From assembly GCF_000721265.1 (NCBI RefSeq), contig NZ_JOFZ01000004.1:124001-188000 (forward strand): DNA of 64,000 nt, given 5' to 3'. Below, one piece after another: positions 53,757-62,374 of this stretch. How positions within the stretch are numbered: the first letter of the stretch is position 1; the number at the start of each line of letters is the position of its first letter. Position numbers and translations under genes: made by a program. Source of the stretch: Streptomyces sp. NRRL F-5126 (GTDB lineage: Bacteria; Actinomycetota; Actinomycetes; Streptomycetales; Streptomycetaceae). The notes under the pieces are model-generated. The model worked only from the letters and a program-made list of their open reading frames with translations. It was not told where the DNA came from and searched no databases.

Positions 53757-55343
53757 CTAGCGGGACGTCGGCGACGCCGGGGCGACCACGGCGGCCGAGC
53801 CGTCCGAGCGCGGGTCGCTGCCCGCGCCCAGCGTGCCGTCCTCATCGACAGACACGACGTTGAAGTGGCCCAGGAACTCGGTACGCGAGGGCACCTCGCG
53901 CACCGGGAAGCCGTCGTCCGCCAGCTGCTGGACCGTGCCGCGCGCCACATCGGCCTCGTGGTGGACGGTGTCGGAGGGGTCGCCAGGACGCCGCGGACCG
54001 ACCACGAACCGGGGTGCGTCCACCGCCTCCTGCGGGGAGCGCCCGTCCATCAGGCCGAGCAGCACCTGGGCGTGGATCTGCGGCTGTCCGTGGCCGCCCA
54101 TCGTGGAGTTGACCCACCGCAGGCGCTCGCCGCGGGTGACCAGCACGGGCATCAGCGTGTGCTTGGGGCGCTTGCCGGGGCGCAGCACGTTGGGCGAGGC
54201 AGGGTCGAGGGAGAAGCCGGTGCCGCGGTTTTGCAGGAGGATGCCTGTCGTGGGCTCCAGCACGGCGGCGCCGAAGCTGCCGTACACGCTCTGGATGAGT
54301 GAGACGGCCCAGCCGTGCGAGTCGGCCGCGGCGATGCCGATGGTGTCGCCGCGGGCCAGGGAGGGCGCGGCGACCGGTTCGGCGGACCGGGGCGCGCGGG
54401 CGCGGATGCGTTCCAGCACCGCGTCGAAGCCGTCGTGCTCGACATCGCCGGTGGCGAAGTCGGGGTCGGCCAGGAGGATGTCGCGCACCTGGGTGCCGTC
54501 GTGGAAGAGGCGGGCGAGGACGTCGGCGGGTACCCGGCCCGGGGCGCCGTCCAGGCCGAGCGCCGTGAGCGCGCGTACCGTGCGCAGCAGGGCGAAGCCC
54601 TGGGTGTTGGGCGGGCTGGTGTACACCCGCAGGTCACCGAGGGGCGCGGAGAGGGCGTCCACGGTGCGGGCCGCGTAGCCGGCGAGGTCCTCGGTCGTCA
54701 TGGGGCAGCCCAGGTCCCGCAGGCCCTGGGCGAGAGCGGCGCCGACCGGGCCGCCGTACAGCGCGCCGGGCCCGTCCGCTGCGATCTGTTCGAGGGTTCG
54801 GGCGAGCCGCTCCTGCACCAGGGTCCGTCCCTGGCCGGGGAAATCGCCGCCGGGCGCGAAGACCCGCTGCGCGCCGGTGTCCTTCGTGAGCCGCTCGGGG
54901 GCGGCGGCGAAGGCGGCGGCCAGCGAGCCGGAGACCGGGAACCCGTCGGCGGCGTACGTGACGGCGGCCTTGAAGTGGTCCGGCCAGTCGAGTGCGGCGC
55001 CGCGCCGGTGCAACTCCTCCCAGCCGCGCACCGAGCCCGGCACGGTGACGGTGTCCGGGCCCTTTGAGGGCAACTTGGCGCCGTGCCGGGCGCGCATCTC
55101 CTCCAGCGAGCGGGCGGCGGGCGCGGTCCCGGTCGCGTTGACGCAGGTGATCGTGTTCTTCGGATCGCGGATCAGCGCCACGAGGTCGCCTCCGACGGAG
55201 GTGTTGTGCGGATAGACCACGGTGAGTACGGCGGCCGCGGCCAGCGCCGCGTCGACCGCGGTGCCTCCCGCGTGGTACGCCTGCTCTCCCGCCTCGGTGG
55301 CGAGGTGGTGCGGGGTGGCGATCGCGCCGTGTGTCGTTGCCAA
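53757..55343 (-). CDS. Gamma-glutamyltransferase-family protein
   Basis: A 528-residue Ntn-hydrolase precursor of the GGT family. The autoprocessing nucleophile is probably the Thr in RGDTIGIAAADSHG (about residue 340), followed by SLIQSVYGSFGAAVLEPTTGILLQNRGTGFSLDP. No signal peptide is found, so it is a cytoplasmic relative rather than a classic exported GGT. Such proteins include acylases as well as gamma-glutamyl hydrolases. The start is TTG behind GAGGAG. It is divergent from the rpiR gene. Removal of a gamma-glutamyl or acyl group from the imported compound would fit. Confidence 0.87.
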   Translation of the reverse strand: MATTHGAIATPHHLATEAGEQAYHAGGTAVDAALAAAAVLTVVYPHNTSVGGDLVALIRDPKNTITCVNATGTAPAARSLEEMRARHGAKLPSKGPDTVTVPGSVRGWEELHRRGAALDWPDHFKAAVTYAADGFPVSGSLAAAFAAAPERLTKDTGAQRVFAPGGDFPGQGRTLVQERLARTLEQIAADGPGALYGGPVGAALAQGLRDLGCPMTTEDLAGYAARTVDALSAPLGDLRVYTSPPNTQGFALLRTVRALTALGLDGAPGRVPADVLARLFHDGTQVRDILLADPDFATGDVEHDGFDAVLERIRARAPRSAEPVAAPSLARGDTIGIAAADSHGWAVSLIQSVYGSFGAAVLEPTTGILLQNRGTGFSLDPASPNVLRPGKRPKHTLMPVLVTRGERLRWVNSTMGGHGQPQIHAQVLLGLMDGRSPQEAVDAPRFVVGPRRPGDPSDTVHHEADVARGTVQQLADDGFPVREVPSRTEFLGHFNVVSVDEDGTLGAGSDPRSDGSAAVVAPASPTSR

Positions 55344-55423
55344 GGTAGCTCCTCAACCAGATGGGCGGGCGGCGTGGCAGCGCGGGTAATGTAGCAGCCA
55401 CGACGAAAAGGAAGAAGATTGAT

Positions 55424-56302
55424 ATGGATGCGTCAGAGGCGCCGGAGAAGAGCTCCCTCGCGAGCCGCGTCAACCACGAGTGGAGCCGTCTGAGCAAGGC
55501 GGAGCGGGTCGTGGCACGCCATCTCGCCGCCTCACCGCCGGAGCAGATCATGCTCGCCACCGCGAGCGACATCGCCCGGCGCGCCGGCACCAGCGACGCC
55601 ACCGTCGTGCGCACCGCCCGTCGCCTCGGCTACGCGGGCCTGCCGGATCTGAAGAACTCCCTCGGTGCGCACGCCTCGGCGGGCGGCCCACCCCAGTTGA
55701 GTTCCCGCCTGGAGGCCTCCCGGGCGGCCGAGGACCTGGGGGCCACCGCCAGGCAGATCGTCGACGACGCGCTGAGCCGCATCACCCGCTTCGGCGACGG
55801 CCTTGACGTGGAGCGGCTGGCCGAGGCGCTGCGGCTGCTCACCGACGCCGCGGAGGTCTTCTGCTACGGCTGGGGGGTCAACGAGATGAGCGCTCGTTAC
55901 CTCGCCCTCAAGCTTCGCCGGGCCGGCAAGCGCGCCCTGGCATCCGGCGCCACCGGCTTCGCCTTCGCCGACGACCTGCTGGCCCTCACCTCACGGCACA
56001 CTGTCGTGATCTTCGCACCGGGCCGCCCGCTGCCCGATCTGAGGCTGCTGGTCGCGCAGGCCCGGGCCGCGGGCGCGGGCCTGATCCTGGTCACCGAACA
56101 GCCGGAGCAGGAGATCGCCTGCGACGTGGACGTGGTCCTGCGCGAACAGGGCTCGCCCGGCGGCCTGACAGCGGAGCCCCTCTGCTCGCTGCTCATCGCC
56201 GACCTGCTGGTCCTCGCCGTCATGGCTGTCGACAAGGACCCCGCCGTCAACACCTACGCGCTGCTGACCCGGCTAAGGAGCGAGATCGTCTCAGGCGAGT
56301 GA
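55424..56302 (+). CDS. RpiR/MurR-family regulator
   Basis: A 292-residue regulator with an N-terminal helix-turn-helix (LSKAERVVARHLAASPPEQIMLATASDIARRAGTSDATVVRTARRLGYAGLPDLK, residues 23-76). A C-terminal SIS domain (about 125-265) normally binds a phospho-sugar or similar ligand. AAAGGAAGAAG precedes the ATG. It is divergent from the GGT-like gene across about 80 bp and probably controls it, giving the island a second regulator. No clear palindrome is seen in that gap. Confidence 0.9.
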   Translation: MDASEAPEKSSLASRVNHEWSRLSKAERVVARHLAASPPEQIMLATASDIARRAGTSDATVVRTARRLGYAGLPDLKNSLGAHASAGGPPQLSSRLEASRAAEDLGATARQIVDDALSRITRFGDGLDVERLAEALRLLTDAAEVFCYGWGVNEMSARYLALKLRRAGKRALASGATGFAFADDLLALTSRHTVVIFAPGRPLPDLRLLVAQARAAGAGLILVTEQPEQEIACDVDVVLREQGSPGGLTAEPLCSLLIADLLVLAVMAVDKDPAVNTYALLTRLRSEIVSGE

Positions 56303-56386
56303 CGCCTGCGGGGCCGGCGCCGCCCTCCCGTGTTCCACCCCACCCGCTTTGCTCTGCCGTGATGCGCTCCGGCTAGTTTGTGTGCA

Positions 56387-56423
56387 GGACAGCACTGGAC
56401 AGCACTGGACAGCACAGGACAGG
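56387..56423. repeat. 10-bp tandem repeat upstream of the kinase gene
   Basis: AGCACTGGAC is repeated three times (56391-56420, the last copy AGCACAGGAC), flanked by partial units. It lies about 60 bp before the GTG of the kinase gene. A 10-bp period puts the units on one face of the helix. Confidence 0.75.
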
Positions 56424-56480
56424 TACGCGGGCCCGTGGCGGCGAAGGCGCACGGGAGACGGGAACGGGAGGTCGGGGAGG

Positions 56481-58724
56481 GTGTCGCTGCGCGGAGGTGA
56501 TCCAGCCGAGATCGGAGGCTATCCGCTTGAGGCGCGGCTCGGCTCGGGCGGTATGGGCACGGTCTTCCTGGCCCGCATGACGTCGGGGCGGCCCGTCGCG
56601 ATCAAGCTGATCCACCAGCAGTTCGCGGAGGACGACGAGTTCCGCATCCGCTTCCGGCAGGAGGTGGCGGCGGCGAGGCGGGTGAGCGGCGCGTTCACCG
56701 CCGCCGTGGTCGACGCCGCTCCCGAGGCCGAGCAGCCCTGGATGGCGACGACGTACATCGAGGGGGACACGCTCGCCCAGCGCATCACCGCACAGGGCCC
56801 ACTGGACGGGGAGGAGCTGCGCAGGCTCGCCATCGGGCTGGCCGAGGCGCTGCGGGACATCCACCGGGTGGGGGTCGTCCACCGCGATCTGAAGCCGTCG
56901 AACGTCGTGCTCTCGCCCGAGGGCCCGCGCGTCATCGACTTCGGCATCTCGCGCGCCGCCGACCAGCAGACGCTGACGATGACCGGGCGGGTCATCGGCA
57001 CGCCGCCCTTCATGTCGCCCGAGCAGCTGCAGGCGCCGCGCGGTGTCGGTCCGGGCTCCGACGTCTTCTCGCTCGGGACGCTGCTGGTGTACTCGTCGAC
57101 GGGCCGCGGGCCCTTCGACGCGGACAGCCCCTACATGACGGCCTACCAGGTGGTGCACGAGGAGCCGTCGCTCGGCTCCGTGCCGGCGGCCCTGCGCTCC
57201 GTCGTCGAGGCGTGCCTGGACAAGGAGCCCGGGCGGCGCCCCTCGGCCGACGAACTCCTCGTGCTGCTGCGGGACCTCCCGGCCGACCTGGGCGCGGGCG
57301 GCACGGACGGGGCGGGCGCGAACGGGCCCGGCGCCGGCCGCACCCGGGACATGGTCACCCAGCACCACGTCGCGATGCCCGACACCGCGGCGGCAGGCCC
57401 TCCCGCGGGCACGGACACGGCAAGCGGCAGGGCCCCCGGCGGCCGGTTGCGCCGCCGCTGGCGGCCCGCGCTCGCCGTCGCGGTCGCGGTCGCGGCGATC
57501 GGCGGCGGCGTCGCCGCGCTGCGGACGGGCGGCTTCGACGGGCACGGCGACGGCGGGAAGGGCAGCGGCGTCGCGGCGCCGAGCGCCGCGCTCCCCGCCG
57601 GCTTCGCGCCGTGGCAGGAGACCGTGAAGGGCGGCCGCCCGGACATCCCCGACGAACTGCGCTGCGTCGCGCGCCTCGATGCGCTGTTCTGCGGGGGCGG
57701 CAGTGTCGTGGCGACCCGCATCAGCGCACGGGACGGTTCGCGCGCGTGGACGGTGAAGAGCCCGGGCGTTCCCGTCGAGGGCATGCACATGGTGGGCGCC
57801 ACAGGCGACACCGTGCTCGGTTACCGCTTCGCCGCCGAGCACGCCCCGCAGGGCCCTCCCCGCGAGGTGGTGGCGCTCGACGCGCGCACGGGCAGGCAGC
57901 TGTGGTCCGTGCCGTTCGGCAACCAGTCGCAGGCCGTCACCGGGCGGAGTGAGGACGCCGTCGTGGCCGGCTCCGACGTCGTGACGGTCGACGCGTCCAA
58001 CTCGCGCTTGGAGGACCGGCACGCGCACAGCGGTGCGGTCGTCTGGACCACGCCGTTCCCCGCGGGTGAGCAGTGCGCTCCCGTCGTGGCGGGGGCGCGG
58101 CTGCTGGCGATGTGCGCGACGAGCCAGGAAGTCGACTCCGTCGACGTGCGCCACGCCACCATCCGCACGGTCGACCGCGCCTCGGGAAAGCTGGGCAGGC
58201 CGATCGCGGTCGACGGCTCGCTCGTGCCGATGGGCGTCGCGGGAGGCCGGCTCGTGCTCCTGCGGGAGCATTACGAGGGGACGGCGCTCACCGGATACGA
58301 CGGGGTGGTCCGGGTCGACCCGGCCTCCAGGAAGGTCACGTACTCCCGGCTGGCCAGGACGTACGCGGGAACGCCCGGCATGGCGAACGGTACCGTCTAC
58401 GTGAGCGGGCACGCCGGCCTCATCACGGCGTTCGACCCGGCGACCGGCCGTGAGAAGTGGTCGCGGCAGACGGGCGTGGAGGGCGCGTCGGGCCCCACCG
58501 CGGGCGCCGGCGCGCTGTACTTCAGCTCGGCCACCGGCCGGGTCGTCGCCCTTTCGCCGCGCACCGGCAAGCAGCTGTGGACGACGATCCCGAAGGCCGA
58601 CGGCCCGACCGGCGAGCAGGGAGCAGGACCGCGCGTGACCGTCGCGGGGCGCGCGGTGGTCGTGGCCGCGGCCGACAACACACTGTTCGCCTTCGACACG
58701 CAGAAGCCGCCGAAGGTGGGCTGA
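56481..58724 (+). CDS. Membrane Ser/Thr protein kinase with PQQ-like extracellular domain
   Basis: A 747-residue PknB-type kinase. The Gly-rich loop GSGGMG lies at residues 21-26. K42 is in VAIK, HRDLKPSN is at 134-141 (D136), DFG at 153-155, and GTPPFMSPEQ is the activation-segment end. A Pro/Gly-rich linker leads to one transmembrane helix (about 330-347). The outer part is a PQQ/WD-like beta-propeller (repeats such as ALDARTGRQLWSV and AFDPATGREKWSR), likely a sensor. The GTG start has GGGAGG 9 bp upstream. It is a stand-alone gene preceded by a tandem repeat. Confidence 0.92.
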   Translation: MSLRGGDPAEIGGYPLEARLGSGGMGTVFLARMTSGRPVAIKLIHQQFAEDDEFRIRFRQEVAAARRVSGAFTAAVVDAAPEAEQPWMATTYIEGDTLAQRITAQGPLDGEELRRLAIGLAEALRDIHRVGVVHRDLKPSNVVLSPEGPRVIDFGISRAADQQTLTMTGRVIGTPPFMSPEQLQAPRGVGPGSDVFSLGTLLVYSSTGRGPFDADSPYMTAYQVVHEEPSLGSVPAALRSVVEACLDKEPGRRPSADELLVLLRDLPADLGAGGTDGAGANGPGAGRTRDMVTQHHVAMPDTAAAGPPAGTDTASGRAPGGRLRRRWRPALAVAVAVAAIGGGVAALRTGGFDGHGDGGKGSGVAAPSAALPAGFAPWQETVKGGRPDIPDELRCVARLDALFCGGGSVVATRISARDGSRAWTVKSPGVPVEGMHMVGATGDTVLGYRFAAEHAPQGPPREVVALDARTGRQLWSVPFGNQSQAVTGRSEDAVVAGSDVVTVDASNSRLEDRHAHSGAVVWTTPFPAGEQCAPVVAGARLLAMCATSQEVDSVDVRHATIRTVDRASGKLGRPIAVDGSLVPMGVAGGRLVLLREHYEGTALTGYDGVVRVDPASRKVTYSRLARTYAGTPGMANGTVYVSGHAGLITAFDPATGREKWSRQTGVEGASGPTAGAGALYFSSATGRVVALSPRTGKQLWTTIPKADGPTGEQGAGPRVTVAGRAVVVAAADNTLFAFDTQKPPKVG

Positions 58725-58905
58725 CGCCGGTCCTACCGGTATGGAGGCCGTCGCCGGTCATCTGCCCCGGGACTCGAACGTCCGCGTGGTTGCCCCTTCG
58801 CACCTGCCGCGTCTGCCCTTCAGCGGTACGCCAGTGCCCCGACGCTCCTTGCGCGAGGGGCTCGTGGCGGGCGAGGCTGAACATTTGCGATCGGAGGGGT
58901 GTTTG

Positions 58906-59826
58906 ATGCACGCGAAGGACCGGAAGCCGAAAGCGGTGCAGCGGAAGGCCGCACCGGCGCCAGGCCGCGGCACATCCGCCGACGTCGCCGGCACGCACCG
59001 TCCCGTCGGTGCCGGCGCCCACAGCCCCCAAACCCTCCGGACCCTCCAGCGCAGCGCGGGCAACGCGGCGGTCGTCCGCTCGATCGAGCAGAATGCCGCG
59101 CGGCAGCCGGGGCAGGCAGGCGGCCCCGGCTCGGCACTCCCCGTCCAGCGGGCGCCGAAGGGCCCGTTCATGCAGGGCTACGACCGCCCGGGCATCTCCA
59201 ACGCGGCGACCGAGGAGATGCTGAGTTACCAAGGAGCGGACGGCGCGCCGTCCTCACCGCGGGCGGAGCAGCGTCTGAAGGAACTCAAGGGCGACAACCA
59301 GTTCGACACCGCGCTCGCCGCCAACTGGAAGGCGGGCAAGCGCACGGGCCAGACGCAGAGCGGTGTCCCCATCTCGCGAAACCACCGGCTGTCGGACCAC
59401 TATGTCGGTCACGTCATGGAGAACGCCGCCGCGGCCCGGCGCAAGGCCGGCAACGACGGGTTGCGCGTAGTGGAGATCGACACCGCGGTGAAGCAGTTCG
59501 TCACCGCGTGCGCTCCGTCCGGATCGGTCGACCACATCATGGACGAGTTCGGCCGGCTCTCCGGGGGGAACTTCAGAGACGTCGTCGGTGCGGCCTCGAA
59601 CAACGGCCGGAACCTGCGAGCGGGCCACTCCCGTGAGAACTCCACCATCCAGGAGCACTTCGACCCGGGCATCATCGTGGGCGGCACCGCGACGCCCATC
59701 ACCAAATCCATCATGGAAGCCGTGAACAATCTGGCTGCCAAAAAGGTCATCGAGAAGTCGTTGGCGGAAGAAGCGCTTCAGCCCTACCGGGGCTGGACCT
59801 CCTCCGACGTCCGGGAACGCGCCTGA
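58906..59826 (+). CDS. Candidate eCIS-type cargo/toxin with LQRSAGN leader
   Basis: A 306-residue protein without a signal peptide. The disordered basic N-terminus contains VQRK (11-14), LQRSAGNAAV (47-56) and VQRAP (80-84). The LQRxxGNxAV motif is typical of Streptomyces DUF4157-linked and other proteins associated with extracellular contractile injection systems. The C-terminal domain has RNHRLSDHYVGHV (158-170) and NNGRNLRAGHSRENSTIQEHFDPG (from 232), conserved-looking His/Arg/Asn/Asp residues like those in polymorphic-toxin tips. The exact activity is unknown. GGAGGGG precedes the ATG. No injection-system or immunity gene is recognised nearby. Confidence 0.75.
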   Translation: MHAKDRKPKAVQRKAAPAPGRGTSADVAGTHRPVGAGAHSPQTLRTLQRSAGNAAVVRSIEQNAARQPGQAGGPGSALPVQRAPKGPFMQGYDRPGISNAATEEMLSYQGADGAPSSPRAEQRLKELKGDNQFDTALAANWKAGKRTGQTQSGVPISRNHRLSDHYVGHVMENAAAARRKAGNDGLRVVEIDTAVKQFVTACAPSGSVDHIMDEFGRLSGGNFRDVVGAASNNGRNLRAGHSRENSTIQEHFDPGIIVGGTATPITKSIMEAVNNLAAKKVIEKSLAEEALQPYRGWTSSDVRERA

Positions 59827-59856
59827 CCGTCAAGAGCACGTGACCCGTGGGCGAGA

Positions 59857-59895
59857 ACCCGCCCCCGGCCGGCGAGTACCGGTCCGTGGGCGGGT
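59857..59895. terminator. Possible terminator between convergent genes
   Basis: ACCCGCCC (59857-59864) pairs with GGGCGGGT (59888-59895). An inner CCGG/CCGG could pair within the long loop. It lies between the toxin-like and amidase genes. Confidence 0.4.
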
Positions 59896-59920
59896 CCGTC
59901 AGCGGGTACGGCTACGGCGC

Positions 59921-61831
59921 CTACGCGACGTCCGCGCTGTCCACCAGGGCCACGCGGTGGTTGTACTGGATCGTCCAGAACTTCTGCGACCCGGTGACGT
60001 GCTTGTCGCCCGTCACGAAGAAGTCGTCCGAGCTGACCGGCGGCTGCGTCGCCACGTACGCCTGGCCCGCGGGGAAGGAGTACACGGTCAGCGGCTTCTC
60101 GGTCGACGGGGAGAGGCCCGAGGGGTACTCCGAGGCCTTCGGGTAGCCGGAACCGTAGAGCGCGGCGCTGTCACCGGTCGGCTTGACGATGGTCGCGCCG
60201 TGCGCCGGCATGGTGTTGCGGCCGCCCGGGTTGTAGAACCACACCTTCGACCCGCTGAACCAGATCGCGGTCCAGTCGCCGCTGACCTCGGCCACCACGA
60301 ACTGCTGCCCGTCCTCGACGGTGCTTCCCCAGTCGTTGATCTCGTCCGTGCCCTTGCCGTCGGAACCCGGGTGCACGGCCGGGTCCGCGAAGAGCGGCGC
60401 CTTGGCGTCAGGTGCGGTGCGCACGGGAACGAAGTTGGCCGGCTCGGTGCGGTCGGTGCAGGCGGTGGTCTTGCCGCTGGGGTCCTCGGCCGGGCAGACG
60501 TGCACGGTCTGCTTGTTGCCGTCAAAAGGCGGTGTGATCGTCACCGCGGAACCCACCTCGGGGGTGCGCCCCGTCCGTGTGCCGTAGCCCGCGCCGACCA
60601 TGCCCATGAAGCGCGACCAGTCCCAGTACGGGCCCGGGTCCCAGTGCATGCCCGCCACGTAACTGTCCAGCGGACCCGGCACGTTGTCGTGGCCGATGAT
60701 GTGCTCGCGGTCCAGCGGGATGTCGTACTTCGCCGCCAGGTACTTCACCAGCTCGGCGGTCGCCCGGTACTGCGTCTGCGGGTACCAGCTCGCACCCTGG
60801 GCGGCGAAGCCCTCGTGCTCGATGCCGATCGAGTGCATGTTGAACCAGTAGTTGCCCGCGTGGTACGAGATGTCCTTGTCGGGCGTCATCTGCGTGACGG
60901 CGCCGTCCGACGCGCGCATCACGTAATGCGCCGAGTCGGCTCCGCCGTTCTTCTGGAACGTGTCGATCGCCGCCTGGTACGACGACTCCGTGTCGTGGAT
61001 GACGATGTACTTGATGTCGACACCGTCGCCGGGCCGGTTCGCGACCTGGCCCGCGGAGGCGGCCGCCGGCAGGTACGTGCAGTCCACGGTGGTGGGGCAC
61101 TCGGGCGTGACGGTGGACTTGGCCGCCTTCAGCTTCAGCTCGGACAGCTGCCCCGTCGAGGGGCGCACCGACGGCTTGGCCGCCAGCTTCAGGCTCTGCC
61201 CGTCCTGCGTCTTGCGGCTGACGCCCGACGTGACGGACTTGAAGACCCGGTCGGCGAACAGGCCGGCGGCCTTCTGATCGGGCGACTGGCTGTAGCGTGC
61301 CACCGCGCCGTACCAGGACGCCGCGTCGGACGGGGTGCCGCCCGTCAGCTTCTTCTCGTACGACGCAAGCAGCGCCGCGCCGCCGCGGATGTTGTCGCGG
61401 TCGTCCGTGCGCAGGTCCTTCTCGGAGGTGCCCGTGAGCTTCGCCGCCGCTGTCAGCGTGTGCAGGGCGGGGCTCGACGTCAGCGACGCGATGTCACCGC
61501 GCCCGGCCGCACCCGCGGCGCCGCCGGACATCATCTTGGCGGTGACGTCCGTCAGGTTCATCGGGCCGTAGCCGCCCGACGTGTTGTACTGGCCGCCGTG
61601 CGCGTCCCACAGCGATTCCTGGTAGGAGACGCCGAGGAGGACGTCGAGCGGTACGTGGAACTCCTTCGCCGCGTCCGCGAAGTCCGCCTGTCTGTCCTGC
61701 GGACCGGAGTCGCCCGTCAGGGCGGCCTGGGCGGACGGCAGTGCCACCAGACACCCCGCGGCCACCGCGGCTCCCGCCGCTATCCCCACCAGCAATTTGC
61801 GCGGCTTCTTCTTGTGTGCAGACTTTCGCAA
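59921..61831 (-). CDS. Secreted N-acetylmuramoyl-L-alanine amidase with N-terminal lysozyme-like segment
   Basis: A 636-residue exported wall hydrolase. The signal peptide (HKKKPRK, then a hydrophobic core to about residue 36) is followed by residues 45-200 resembling a transglycosylase fold: VLLGVSYQESLWDAHGG (E72), then GGYGPMNLTD. The Amidase_2 domain spans about 268-415, with zinc ligands H279, H381 and D398. A C-terminal SH3-like part (about 430-636) may bind wall. The start is a TTG preceded by GAGGG. If both catalytic parts work, the enzyme cuts glycan and peptide. Confidence 0.9.
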   Translation of the reverse strand: MRKSAHKKKPRKLLVGIAAGAAVAAGCLVALPSAQAALTGDSGPQDRQADFADAAKEFHVPLDVLLGVSYQESLWDAHGGQYNTSGGYGPMNLTDVTAKMMSGGAAGAAGRGDIASLTSSPALHTLTAAAKLTGTSEKDLRTDDRDNIRGGAALLASYEKKLTGGTPSDAASWYGAVARYSQSPDQKAAGLFADRVFKSVTSGVSRKTQDGQSLKLAAKPSVRPSTGQLSELKLKAAKSTVTPECPTTVDCTYLPAAASAGQVANRPGDGVDIKYIVIHDTESSYQAAIDTFQKNGGADSAHYVMRASDGAVTQMTPDKDISYHAGNYWFNMHSIGIEHEGFAAQGASWYPQTQYRATAELVKYLAAKYDIPLDREHIIGHDNVPGPLDSYVAGMHWDPGPYWDWSRFMGMVGAGYGTRTGRTPEVGSAVTITPPFDGNKQTVHVCPAEDPSGKTTACTDRTEPANFVPVRTAPDAKAPLFADPAVHPGSDGKGTDEINDWGSTVEDGQQFVVAEVSGDWTAIWFSGSKVWFYNPGGRNTMPAHGATIVKPTGDSAALYGSGYPKASEYPSGLSPSTEKPLTVYSFPAGQAYVATQPPVSSDDFFVTGDKHVTGSQKFWTIQYNHRVALVDSADVA

Positions 61832-62374
61832 GGAATTTCCCTCGGTGAAGCGCTTCTTGGTGCGCTGTCAGGCGGCGCCCGGCTCGATGCGGCGCCACCG
61901 CGGTCGTGACAACGTCGTCAACGTATCAAGGCGTCCGGGGGAGTCCTGAGGTGGACCGGAACGCCCCGGGACGCCGTGAAACCCCTGCTCACGGACGTCT
62001 GACCGGCTCTCTCGCTTGCCGCGACGGGGAGGGCGGCGGCTAACCGGACCCCGTCGTTCGCGGCGTCGCAGCCCGCCCACCCGATGCGGGCACAACAGCC
62101 TCACAGGATCTCTCCAACGTGCCGCTGGGTGATCGGCGGCGGTCCCGCGCCGCAGGTCCGGCGCATCGGCCGCGATCTTTCGCCCGCATTCCCCGGCGCA
62201 GGTCACCCGTGCCGTACGCAAAGGCAGCGGAGTCAGTGGAATTGATCCGCCCGTTTGTCGGCATACCCGCCAACTCGACTGTGTGCACGGGAATTTGATC
62301 TGTTTCTCGGCCTTTGCGGCCGTTAAGGTGACCGCTTGTCAGGTGCACGATTGAACACTACGGGGATGGGATCG
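61832..62374. other. Divergent intergenic region, no gene seen
   Basis: About 540 bp between the amidase and DNase genes. GC falls toward the DNase start. No ydaO-like element, long hairpin or convincing small gene was found; the minus-strand frame at 62040-62348 lacks a ribosome binding site and domain. Presumably it holds the two promoters. Confidence 0.5.

Noticed and set aside
36397-56302. A phosphinothricin-type biosynthetic cluster, suggested by the aconitase/ICDH/aminotransferase/aldehyde dehydrogenase set
   Set aside because: No PEP mutase, NRPS, N-acetyltransferase or P-methylase gene is present; hydrolases, an importer and a local repressor point to catabolism.
58765-58790. GGGACTCGAAC, which read on the minus strand looks like a tRNA T-loop (GTTCGAGTCCC)
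   Set aside because: The T-stem does not pair beyond one base, and no D-arm, anticodon arm or acceptor stem fits around it.
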